A stretch of DNA of 64,000 nucleotides from Euglena gracilis (Eukaryota > Euglenida > Euglenophyceae > Euglenales): positions 33,401,417-33,465,416 of the forward strand of contig CP154955.1 in assembly GCA_039621445.1 (NCBI GenBank), in the 5' to 3' direction. The stretch's first letter is position 1, and every line of letters begins with the position of its first letter. A program made the position numbers and the translations under genes. The notes under the pieces were generated by a model, which saw nothing but the letters and a program-made list of their open reading frames with translations, did no database searches and was not told the origin of the DNA. Positions 46,600 through 58,321 of this stretch are shown here, piece by piece.

Positions 46600-47430
46600 T
46601 AGGCGGCCGAATTCGCACTTAAGGGTTTTTCCTTTAGAATTTGCGCATTTGCGCAAATGCGCAAATTTTACAAAATTCCTGGACCCTGTACCCTGGCACA
46701 GGAAACACAATCTGTGACACCCCTCTATTGGAGGGGATTAACTCCCAGTAGTTTGATGTAAATGCTGCTTACCAAGTGACGTGAATAGGGCTGAGGGTGA
46801 GATTGGTGCTGTTGTATGTCAAACAGGAGAGAGGCACACACCCCTTCTTACGACACTTGGAAATGGTGCTGACGTGCTGGCTGAACTGGCTTGGATACTA
46901 CCGCCACCGGTAAGAACACACGGAGCCTCATTAGATCACACACCACAGACAGACAGACTACGTTCCCCAGCCGTCACGCAACTGATGTGTGTTTGTGGGC
47001 GCAATTGCGCAAATAAAAACAATTGTGTTTGTGGGCGCATTTGCGCAAATAAAACGTAAACCGATGATGTTAAAATGACGTGTTTGTGGGCGCAAATGCG
47101 CCCATAAACAAATTGTTGGTGTGCGCATTTGCGCAAATGCGCACACAAAAGAGTTATGTTTATTTGCGCAAATGCGCAAATAAACATGTATGTGTACTTT
47201 CCATGTTAAAAGACACCAATGAGGACCATGACCATACGAGGTTTTAAACCGTGATGGGCGTGTTGGTGCGCGCAAATGCGCAAATAAAAACAATTACGTT
47301 TGTTTGCGCATTTGCGCAAATGCGCAAACAAACATTTAATAAACCGCTTCAAAATGATGTGTTTCAGCGAGCCTAAACACACACAAACAAAGTTTGTTTA
47401 TTTGCGTAAATGTGCAAATAAACAAACATC
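46600..47430. repeat. Hairpin cluster, GTTTATTTGCGC arms
   Basis: Begins with the composite end TTAGGCGGCCGAATTCGCAC, then about eight hairpins with the core TGCGCAAATGCGCA and arms GTTTATT/AATAAAC or GTTTGT, for example 47155-47186. Spacers differ in length and sequence. Confidence 0.8.
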
Positions 47431-48384
47431 AGTTGTGCGATACCATCTCCTCCTCCGTGACAGCTGGCGAATCCTTATGCCAACCATTGATTTGCACCAC
47501 GATTATGTGGTGATGAAATTTGTGGTGAGAGGTGGTGTGTAATGTTCACTGGGACACGGCATCTGACTGGCCAAAATTTGCCTGTCTTACGTGTGTAAAT
47601 CTGCACTGCTGTTACCCTGCCTGAACGGCCTGTTCCTTTGGCGTCATCTGTTTGGCAGTTAAACGTAATGAATTGATGACATGCAAACGACCTGTGACTG
47701 TTGGACACCTTTTCTGTAACAGTACTGCGTTGCAAGAAGACAAAATTTGGCACCTGAAATACCCCGGATGTGTCAGGCCAGAGTCTGTTTATGGTTATTC
47801 TCCACCGTTTTTCCCTTGAAAAACGTAAAACACACAATTTTTGTGCATAATTTGGGGGGAGTGAGTCCCACCGCTTTGATGCACCCAATCCAGTGGTAAT
47901 GGTTCACCACTTCCTTGCACCCAAAATAACGGGTGTTTGAGGGCTGTTTCTCTCCGGCTGCTGGCTGCCATGCACTGGCATCACGTCATACCCCAGTCTC
48001 ACACCCCGGTGGCAGGGTATAACGTGGGCGCTAAAGCTGGTTGTTGTACCAGGGAGGTGGATGCTGGTCTGGTGGGCGCTGAAGCATCAGCAGTTGATGT
48101 GGCTGCAGCAACAGAGCCGAGGCCGAGGCCGCGGGCCAGTGGCAGGGCCCTTGGGTCCCAAAAATTGGTACCGGTGGACGTGTACTGTTGCTGGGTGGCT
48201 GTGCACCCACCTTCAAGAGATCTTGTATCTCCACCTTTTGTGGGACCTGTCAATGGTCCAAAAACGGCACCATGACACCATATGCTGGGGGATATGGTGT
48301 GGTCATTTGGGTTGAACCCATTCATAAGCCACTAAGGGTAGCTGTAAGAGGGCCAAATGAAATCGCTTTTTACTCCTCCTTTGG
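47431..48384. other. No supported gene between hairpin blocks
   Basis: Open frames occur on both strands, but none shows splice sites, GC3 bias or family motifs that I can defend. Confidence 0.45.
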
Positions 48385-48895
48385 TGGTTTATTTGCGCAT
48401 TTGCGCGCATCACGTGGTTTATTTGCGCAAATGCGCAAATAAACCGCACAAAGAAACTGAACAATTTACATCTGGTTTATTTGCGCATTTGCGCCCACAA
48501 ACGATGTGATGCACACAAATGCGCAAAAAAAAACCACATCTGCTGCTGGTGTTTGACGGTTGTGTTTCCATCACACCGTTCTTCTTTGTATTTATTTGCG
48601 CATTTGCGCAAATAAACACGGAACATGTTTATATGCGCATTTGTGCAAATGCGCGTATAAACACAATTACGTTTGTGCGCACATTTGCGCCCATAAGCCT
48701 GCGCCGTTGACAAACAGTGTGACAAACCCACCAACTGGACGGCCCGTTGGTCTGCGCGCTCACAGCTGCTTTGCACAGTTTATTGGTACCAAAGCCCAAT
48801 CCTTGAAGGACATGTTTATGTTTAGTTGCGCAAATGCGCAAATAAACATATACATGTTGGTGCGCGCATTTGCGCAAATAAACACAATTCTGCAC
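48385..48895. repeat. Hairpin cluster, GTTTATTTGCGC arms, second block
   Basis: Six to seven further hairpins of the same arm type, for example GGTTTATTTGCGC-AAAT-GCGCAAATAAACC around 48417-48445. Intervals are about 50-130 bases. Confidence 0.8.
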
Positions 48896-49249
48896 TTCCA
48901 GTGTTGGGCTTCTTCCGCTGGGTTCTTTGCCACACAACTGGTTGTGTGGATCCGGGTATAAGCCGGGTGTGAGACACCCGTCCCCTGCATTCCCTTCATT
49001 CCCTGCGGACCCCTATTTCTTCCCCCCTGCGCTTCCCTTGCCAAACACCCTGCACTTGCCTTCCCTCCCTGCGTCCTTCCTGCCTGCTTGGTCACACCAC
49101 ACCCACACCCCCCGGCACCTCCTCCCTGCGCTTTAGAAAACAGCCCAAAAACACCACAGCAAGGCGTCGCAAGCAAAGCAGTCCGGCAAACACCCAGGAC
49201 ACACACCGCCGGCAACTCGTGCACACCCGGGGACACAGCCGAAAGAAGC

Positions 49250-49690
49250 AACAAGGGGAGTAAAGGTCCCGTTCCCCAGGTGCTTTTTTGCGTTTTTTTC
49301 AGTGTGGGCCGGCAAGGTTCCCGGGGTTTCAACGTACAAAGTCCATTTCCACCCCCCCCAAAAAACGCCATTTTTTGCCAAAGTCCCAGGGGTCATACCG
49401 CTAAAAACAGAATTTCGCTCATTTTTTGCACTCTCTTGTCAACGTGTTTTCAAACCCCCCTGACCTTCACAGCCGAAACAAAGAAGAATCAAAAAAATCG
49501 CAAATTTGCGCAAGTGCGCAAATAAAAATAAAAAAGCGTAAATGCGAATTAGGCCGCCTAAGACCTTGGCAAGCACCTATGGTCAAGCCCCAAAAAATCC
49601 CCATTTTAGGCCATTTTAGGCCGTTTTAGGCCATTTAAGGCCATTTTAGGCCATTTTAGGCATTTTAGGCCATTTTAGCTATGGGTGCCT
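49250..49690. repeat. Diverged CCGCCTAAG element followed by TTTTAGGCCA array
   Basis: The end GCGTAAATGCGAATTAGGCC plus GCCTAAGACC closes a relative of the 4.3 and 16.5 kb elements. Right after it, 49603-49678 is a tandem array of CCATTTTAGG units. Confidence 0.6.
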
Positions 49691-51319
49691 GCATATGGGT
49701 CCCAAATGGGTTAAAAAAAACACCCGGCGCCAAAGGCGCCGGAAAAAATTTTTCCGGTCCAAAACTGCCATGGGGGGGGTCCTCAAGGGGCGGTCCTTAA
49801 CTAAAAAAAAAAAAATCCCGTCCCTTGTGGACCGCCCTGGAGAAAACAGATGCCAGTGAGATGTGGATGATGGTTTGTTGCATTTCCTGAAGATTGGTCC
49901 ATAAGTTTTCTTTCAAAACTGGTGGAAAATGACATGGATGCGTTTGGTGAGGCTTTTGAATTTCCAATGGAATATTGAATTTCGACGGGATTGCAGACAA
50001 AAGAAGGAATGGGTCAAACTTGTGAAACCTCGGCAACCACCTGTCCCCAAACCAATTAAATTCACCACATCCAATTGCTGCCCCCGATAAATCCAAAAAG
50101 ATCGTGATGCCCATTAAAAAAAAAAAAGGAATTAAAGGGAGTTCAGACAGTCACCATGGACCATCCAATTCCAAAGTTCACAACATCAAACTGGGCTAAT
50201 ATCCCACAAAACAAACGTCCTTTAGCGCACCTAACCTCCATCATGTTTCAAGGAAGCAATGGCTGATTTTGCGTTGTCAGGCAAGGTAGTTATCAAAGTC
50301 AGGGAGAGATGTAGGATAGGATGGGTCAGGTCCAATATTGGTTGGTTGTCTTGACATCGATCGGAGGAGAAATATGCATACAGTGCAGGCCCGCGTAAAA
50401 CTGGTGCTGGGTTCGGAGTTGGGTTAATTGTCAAATGTCAGATTGCATTGGGCCGTCGGTGCCGCCTGCTGGCCTGTGACGAAAGGGGGGGGGTTATGCT
50501 GGAAAGCAATTGGACAACAACCGCAGTAACCAAGTTTCGACCCATTCTTCACCACATGGTTTCAGCAATTTTGGAGCCTTATTCGGCAAAGTATGTGAAA
50601 CTGTGGAGCCCATCAAGTACTGGAAAAGAAAGCACTTGACAGGGGCAAGGAAGGTTGAGTGCGCCTCCCTGTGGAATTCTATCCAGTGTTGGTCAATTTG
50701 GGGGAGACGGGACCATGCACCTGATGGTTCAAAAGGTGTGCAAAAAAGTTTCCATAACTGGGGTCACAGGCCCCAGAGGTCACCAGTGGGACAGAATTAA
50801 CTTCCCAAATCAAAAACAGCTTGCATTTGCACATCTCAGTCAAAAAAAGAGGTGTGCTTCGAGTTTGCAATTTCAAGGCTCATCCGGGAGTAAAATTGCA
50901 CAATATGGTGCTCAATGCGACCTCTTGATCAAATTGATCACAAGAAATAAAAAGCTTTGGCTTCGAAAACAATTCACCAGTCGGTAACAAGGAAGGTGCC
51001 GCTTCAGAAACCTGTGAGAAAGAATGTCACAACCTCGCTTCAAGGCTCGTCCACTGAACCAAAATCCATATTGAAAACGAAACGCTTTTTGAATTGTTAA
51101 GGGGATTTGCTTCAAAATTAATAAAACATATATTCATTCGGACTGTGAAAGGAAGTGAAAACATGTAGAATTATGTAAAAAGCCAAAAAAAACCGACAGG
51201 GAACATATGCAAGAGAAAAACGTTTTATCTCACACACAAAGAGCCTTAATTGGCACCAAAGGAATTGAAGGTTGGTTTCCCAACACAAACCCCAGTGGCT
51301 TGCAGAGCACAAAGCAAAC
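49691..51319. other. No supported gene
   Basis: Includes a GGCGCCAAAGGCGCC hairpin (49727-49741), poly-A runs and unremarkable sequence. The downstream exons of the RNF181-like gene should lie here but could not be identified. Confidence 0.45.
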
Positions 51320-51921
51320 CTCATACGCAGGGTCATCAGTTGGCAGCTCATACCGACATGTGGGACAAGAATTATGCTGTGCAGCAAAAAAATACGTCAA
51401 TTACCATTGGCCCGTTTTCCTGTCATTCCTTGCATCCCTCGTTTCGCTGCAACCCCATCTTGCACCTGCTTCCCAGGTGTGCGCTTGCTAAGGGGTGAGC
51501 CCACGTGCGAAAAAGTTTGGTTTTGCCATTGTGAAAGGCAAAAACCCTGAAACCTCACAGCCTTGGCCCTGACAACCCTCATCAGTCATCAATGACAAAA
51601 CCTGACAGCCCTTATCCATGTGACGTCGACAGCGTCGAGGTGGTGACACATGATTATGGAAGGGGGGCCGAAGAATGCTTTGGAAGGCGTCAAAAGAACT
51701 GCGCCCAGAAGGTCGCCCAGGCATCGTTGCGGGGGAAAATGCCCTTCCACAACTAAACGGCGACAAATACCAACCCCGGACAAATGGCAGGGTGGGGGGG
51801 CACGCCTGAGTGAGCCACGGCAGCACGCAGTCCTTGTGGAAGAGGTGGGCGCAGGGGAGCTGCAGCACGACTTCGCCAAGGGTGTAGTCGTCCTTGCATA
51901 CCGAACAGCCCTCGCTGGCCG
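51320..51921 (-). CDS. RNF181-like RING-H2 E3 ligase, two exons of the RING core
   Basis: Probable E3 ubiquitin ligase. Exon 51921-51807 encodes [28 protein letters not shown] and VLPWLTQ; exon 51376-51320 encodes [19 protein letters not shown]. Together they supply the eight RING-H2 ligands and the 'CP-CR-ELPTDD--YE' ending that marks the RNF181 group; the five residues between WL and the seventh ligand also match that group. The frame joins only if the intron uses a GC donor (CAG|GCGTGC) with a normal AG acceptor. The nearby GT, three bases on, would break the frame. The following intron starts GTTTGC. Exons upstream of 51921 (entered in phase 1) and downstream of 51320 were not identified, so the protein is incomplete. 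The gene lies 0.5 kb from the assembly gap and has the same orientation as the phosphatase copies. Confidence 0.8.
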
Positions 51922-52382
51922 CTAAGACGGGGGCAAGGGACAATGGGAACATGAGGAGGTGACCAGGAATGTGCGACAATCTCTCCAGCTGCTAAGGAAG
52001 AAAATGAAGAAATTAGTAATGCTTTGGGGCGGCCGATCTCGTACTGAACAGGAAGATCATGTTCGGCTTCAGCACAGCAACGCCATTCTTCTGTTAACTC
52101 TAACACTAAGGCCTAACTCTGATAACTCTGAGGACCAGATTTTGGGACACTCAAAGTTGGTGCTCCGGTGCCAAGGCACGGGTGAAGCTACGAGCTTGAA
52201 CTTTGAACTGAAGAAAGCTGCACTGTAGCTGCACATAGCCATGAATTCACAAGATTGCAATCAAAGAAGTGGACAGGAACGAAATGCAGGGGGGGTCTAC
52301 TAAACACCTTGGAGCAAAGAGACACCAATTGTAGTTTAACACTAAAAAAGCGGCAGGTGGAGGTGCCATCCAGGCTTCTTTT

Positions 52383-52452
52383 TAAGACCCCCGGGGGGGA
52401 AGGGGGGGGGGTCCCCCCCCACCCACCCAGGGTGGCGCGGGACCCCCCAAAA
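52383..52452. repeat. G/C-homopolymer element cut by the gap
   Basis: Starts AAGACCCCCGGGGGG and contains alternating G and C runs like 207-440 and 9265-9370, then breaks into N. Confidence 0.65.
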
Positions 52453-52465
52453 NNNNNNNNNNNNN
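52453..52465. other. Assembly gap (13 N)
   Basis: Thirteen N. The left flank (52383-52452) is a G/C-homopolymer element of the same kind as 207-440 and 9265-9370; the right flank is the start of duplication copy B. The gap therefore joins two contigs at a hard-to-sequence repeat, and the true distance is unknown. Confidence 0.98.
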
Positions 52466-52740
52466 GGGGGGAGGTGGTGGAGGTCCGGCCTGGCCCCTTC
52501 AAAGCAGCCTGGCCCCCGGCCCAGGTTGCCAAACTTCTGGCGGACCGTCCGCCGGTGCCACACAAGGAGCGCCAGCCAGCCGACGTTGAGGCCGGCCAGG
52601 ACGCTCGCTGCGGGCGGGGGGGTGAGGGTTGGGGAACTGGGGAAGGGGGGGCCTGCCCAGGCAGAGAGACAGGCAGAGGGAACGACCCAAAATGTGAACA
52701 CTGTCCCCTCAACCAAATGCACGAAATATTTGTGCATTCG

Positions 52741-52777
<37 letters not shown>

Positions 52778-55700
52778 GACGGCCCATCTTTGCCCTGCAG
52801 CACACCCGTTCACGCGCGCGCGCACACACGCGCGCGCGCGTGCACTTGTACACGCACACCCACCAGGTGTATGTGGGGGGATATCGCAACCCCAGTCAAG
52901 ACCGCAGCAATGGACAGCCCATCGTCCTCCCGCACCGTTGGGGCCGGGGACTCCGACTCCGACTCTGGCCACCGGCCACCACTGCCCGTGAAGCGCTTGT
53001 TGGCGCAGCCGTGCAGGCGGACGATCCACACTTCGTCCGAGACCACCAGTGGGTCGGCAGAGTTGGCCGCAGAACAGTGGGTTGGCGAAGCAGACCGTTC
53101 ATACCAGACTCATCTGGGGGGGGGGGGGGGCTAAACGGGAAGGATGGTGGGGTGTTGACTTCCTTCCATCCCAGGGATGTAGATGTAGAGATGGGGAGTG
53201 GAGTGGGGGCTACGGTCCATTTGAACGTCTACAAAGAGCCTCAAATCAGCCTCAACAAAGCCCTTCGGATGCCCCACAGAGCCTTGGTGTCCAAAAGAAC
53301 CAAATTTTCTTGAGTAAAAGTCATGCTAGAGAAAAAGGAAGGGTGGTGAGGATGGACCGGGGACCAATCCACCAGGATGGGGGGGGGTCGATCCCCCCCA
53401 ACCACCCGCCCGGTTTCTGGGAATTCCATTCACATTAATTCACTGGGGGTTGTAGGGCTGTTGGGACGGGCACACATACATGTGCCAGGGGAGCGAGCGA
53501 TAGACACCCAAAAAACTTTCATTTTTGTTCCCTGCCTGCAAAAAAAGCGAGGCTGGCCCCACCGGGCTGGTTGTCACCCATCGTCTTGCAATCCGACCGG
53601 AATGACATGTTGCCTAAAGCAGTGGAGGATCCTGGAGTGGTGTGCTGCGAGTGTGTGCACGTGCACAACCGTTGGAGGTGTGTGTGGGCGCGCGCATGTG
53701 TGTGTGGTGCATGTGCGCGCGTACACATCAAGATCACAAAATAGGTTTAGCCGCGCAAAAGTATCTCGGAAACGCACTCACACACGCGCACACACACCTG
53801 GGTCTGGGTATGCCTCGCACGCATGGCGGTGCCACTTGAAGTGGGCGTGAGTCGCGTTGTGGACCGTCAGCAAGCCCGCCCCAAACGACGTCTCCCGGAA
53901 GGCGCTCCACTCCGGCTGCGGGTCCACCCACGGCCGCACTGTGCCCTCCCGGTTGCCGCCGTCGCCAACGTTGAGGTACACCGGGCCGCAGGGGTCCACC
54001 CTGTCTGTGGGGACGGCGGACGGCGGAGTGAGCGTTGGTGAACAGCCGGCGTTTCCCAACGCTGGTTTGGGCGTGATGACGAGATTTTCCCCGTCCCGTC
54101 CAAACATCGGTGGTTTCTCCAGACTCATTCTTTTGTAACTTGAGGAGGAGCAATCCAGCAACAAACAAGCAACAATCCAAACCAACACTCAGTCAGCAAC
54201 GTCATCCAGGCCGGTGCTTCAGGTCCAGGGTGGGGTAGGGTCTGGGGGGGGGGGCAATGCGTCCGTGCGCGAAATGCCCTAAAACAACCGCCTGCAACGC
54301 AATTTTTGGCAACACTCAACGAAAATGACATCCTTCATGATGCTTGAGAAAACAAAAAAACAAAAAATCGGGATTTTTGCACTTTTTTGAGCCCCCAAAC
54401 ATTCCCGGGAGTTTTCTTCATTAAGGGGGCCGGGGGGGGGCTGGGGGGGAACGCTCGTTACATACGTCATCACTACCCAGCGGAGGGTGGTGCATGATGC
54501 CAGGGAACAGAAACAGAAGTGGAAACAGAAGGCAGTGAGGAGCAAGGTTTGCTTTCTGCTATGGGAGGGGGACTGGGGGCTGCCCAGTCCGGAGATGCCC
54601 CCTTGAAAAACCCTCTCATTTGGGCAGGGGCAAAACATGCTTTTTTTTGATGTGTTTCTGTCTCTTTTTGATTAAAAAGGGATTATGAGTAACACAAAAA
54701 AATTTCTGAGTTCAAACAGGATTTCCCACTGATTCGTCCTTGGGGACTCCCGAGCCCATTCGTACTTATTCGTACTTATTCGTACGTATTCGTACTTATT
54801 CGCACTTATTCGCACTTATTCGTACTTATTCGTACTTATTCGCACTTATTTGTACTTATTTGTACTTGTTCGTACATCAAAAAAGGGCCATTTATAGCAA
54901 TAGATGACCATTTGGTATGCTTCCTTGGGCACAGCTTCAACGTTCTGAAACCGGGAAATGCAAGGTAAATTGTCACAGGTCATTCACTTGAGAAACTATC
55001 TAAGTGACGAACTCATGCTGGCGAAATTAGTGGGGAAAAAATCGCTGCGAGAAAAAAAATACACATTCCTCCTCAAACACATTCCTCCTTTTCGACTGAT
55101 GTTGCCCAGCATGCCATGCAAGAACAATACTCAAGGTGAAACGAGCTGATTGTTCAATGGTGTGCAAAGTGTTCTTCGCAGTCACCATTGAAAAAAATGC
55201 CAAGTGCTTGCCGAAGGCCAGATGACATGCGTTGACGGTTTTTGACATCAATCAGTCCTGCAAAACTGAAAGAACGTTCAGACCAGGGCAATTCAATCTT
55301 GTGAGCAAGGACCCCAGGGGGCTCCAGCTGGCTGGCTGGCAAAAGGTGCTAGCTGGACCGCTGGGGGTGTCCGCAGCCCGGGAGCTACTGGCTGGAAAAA
55401 AAGGGGCTGGCAGCTCGAGACAAGTGTGCAGTTTCTATACACTCTTAGGACACTCATACTTTCGGAGGGAAAAGAGGACATGAGGCGTCGTGCAGCGTAA
55501 GATATGCATCACATAACCCCCCCCAAATAAGACCCGGGTCTTATTTTTGGGTCCGTTGCTGGAAGCCTCCAGGGGGGGTCTTATTTGGGGGGGTCTTATT
55601 TTTGGATTTTTTCTTGACCGACCCGGGCCCGAAAAAGCACCATTTTTCAGGTTCCCAAGAGTGCTAAAACCTTTACTTCGGCGCTTCGCGCCATGTGTAG

Positions 55701-58265
55701 ATTGGTGTAAATTGACATTTACCATGTTTTTTTGCACTTCAAAAATATGAAATTTTTTGAAATTTCATCATTTTTGTGTATGAAATTGGAGTTTTGGGTA
55801 ATTTCTCAGGGAAAATTTTCACCGTCCCCGGCGCTTCGCGCCGTCAAGGGGGGTCTTATTTATGGGGGGGGTCTTATTTTGGATTTTTGCTCGATTGGCC
55901 CAGGGGGGGTCTTATTTTTAGGGGGTCTTATTTGGGGCAGTGCAATGGTGTAGAAAATTGTAACTTTTTCTACTTGGCAATTTGTACTAATTCATAACTG
56001 GGGAATTTTTCATTCGTACTTATTCGTACTTATTCGTATTTTGGCAGATCTCGGCAATTCATACTTATTTGTACTTATTCGTACTTATTTGTGTACGAAT
56101 CAGTGGGAAACCCTGGTTCAAACACCCCTCCACTTAGCAATCTTTGGGGGGGGGGGGTGGCATTTATATGTACTCCAGTTAGAAAATTAGACCATTGGGG
56201 AAGTCATCCCATATTTTCAAAACCACAAGAGCAAGGAACATTACAAAAACATAAATAAAGACATAAAAATCTTTGGCCCCTTCCAGCAAATAAGGGGCCA
56301 ACGATGGTGAAAATGGTAAACCCCCAGTTACAAATCCCGGGATTAGCAGGATCTGGTTTGGGGGGACGGGTTGGTAGGTCAAGGATGTTGGTCAAAATAC
56401 AACCACCCAAGTGGGAGTAGGGGTTCAAGTGAGGAGCGTCAAGTGAGGAGCGGCGGACCCTGGAACGCGGGGTACGTGCGCTCGTACGCATGGACGTGCC
56501 CCGACACGATGATGTCGACCCCCGCGTCGTAGAACAGCTCCTCCACGTCCCGGCGCATGGCCTGGGCCTCCCCCTGGTGGCCTGTGTTGGAGTTGTACCA
56601 CGGCGCGTGGAACATCACCACCACCCACGGCGTCACGCTGCGGCGGATGGTCCCCAGGTCCCGCAGCAGCCAGTCCGCCTGGATGCTGCCTGCGGCAACG
56701 GTGCCTCAAGCTGACAGACCCTGGCCCAGATCCTTTCACAACCAGATCCACGTCCAGGTCTGTGAATGGGAACACAAAAGTGAAAAGACAGCTCTCAAAG
56801 GTCTGGTTCATTGGCCTGATGGCGCATCCGCAATACTTCTGTGGCACGCTGAATTTTAAAAAAAAATTATATGTTCACATATGTATATGTATATATACAT
56901 ATGTGTATATATTCACATACGTATATAATTGGCAGTAATTTGCCATGTGCAATTTCCATTTTTTTGGTATCCCAGGTCACAACCAGTTCCGGCCAGCAGC
57001 CTTTTTCCAGCCAGCTTAAATTTTCCAGCCTCTGAGCTAGACCGCCCCCAGCGCTATTAATGGCCTTCTCATCCCTGCATTTGCTGGTGGAACAGATAAT
57101 ACATTGAAGAGCAATCGCGCGTATGGTGTATGATGTGGAACGGGCAGGGTGGGTTGGCAAAAAAAAACTACGCCTTGAAGGTTTGAAGAAGAGCCCAAAG
57201 CGAAAGGCTCAAACGAAGGGTAACCTCCACATCTTTGCTGTCGGAGGTGCTGGAAGAGCTCTGTTCGCATTCCTAAGCAGGAGAGACCCCACCACATATG
57301 TTCTCCCTTCATCTCCTACAATCGGACAAGGCACAACCACACGCACATGCACGCACACACGCACGCACGGACGCACCGGGGGCGGTGGCGGCATAGCTGT
57401 TGAGGGAGATGAGGTGAACAGGCCCCACCTCGTAGCTGAAGAACGTGTTGTCGGGGGAGCCGCTGCGGCGGTGCGGCATCAGCCAGCGGGCATTGTAGTG
57501 GATGTACGCTGCCCCCAGGGTCGTGTGGGCCGGCACAGCGGGGCGGGGGGTCCTGACCCCTCCCATTGCCACCCACAATCAGGCGGCTGGGAGTCCTGCC
57601 CGGCCCTGGCCTCCCCGCCCAGCAGCTCGTGGTTGCCGGGGCAAGCCAGGAACGGGTAGCGGGCAGCGGCGGTCTCCATCAGCCTGAAGGGATGGGCCCC
57701 AGGGGATAATACCCCCCCCCACTTATAACCCCCTCCCGGGAAGAAAAATGCAAGCCACTGGGACGATTTCTGATGATTTTTTCGGCCACAAATCACCTAA
57801 ACACTGATTTTTTGGCAGTTTTTTGAGACCAACCATTATCAAAAAATGCCATTTTTTGGTGAAATTCGCGGAAAACTGCCAAAATGAATATGGGGGTTTT
57901 GGGGTGATTTTGGGGGGGGTTGGATTTTCACCAACAATTCCTTGCCTTACAACCCCCCCCCCTGCTCATAAACCCCCCCCCGACCTCGGCTGACCAACCA
58001 AACCAGATCCTACAAACCCCACGGAGGTTCATAAGTGGGGGGGGGGGGAATTTTACACAACCCACAACAGACAAAAAAACCTGGGAAGCGAAGACAAAAA
58101 GGAGGAATAACAAATTGAGGGCAGCGGCATCAATGGACACACACATGCGCCATACACACGCACACACACACACACACCACACACATGCACACACACACAC
58201 ACACACACCCACCCACCCACGCATACACGCTCGCACGCATGGACACGCACGCGCACACACGCACA

Positions 58266-58321
<56 letters not shown>

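Noticed and set aside
46985-47430. CRISPR-like array
   Set aside because: Repeats are imperfect, spacers vary from about 10 to 100 bases, and the genome is clearly eukaryotic.
48188-48442. RNase H-like fragment (AGGYGVVIW)
   Set aside because: Only one short glycine-rich strand resembles the fold. No catalytic acidic residues could be placed.
46936-48937. Frames with CANAQIN/FAHLRKCA repeats
   Set aside because: Translations of the TGCGCAAATGCGCA hairpins. Apparent repeats follow the DNA palindromes on both strands.
52255-53313. Plus-strand open frame of 352 codons across the N run
   Set aside because: It crosses the assembly gap and a (CA)n array and is antisense to phosphatase exons, so it is not a gene.
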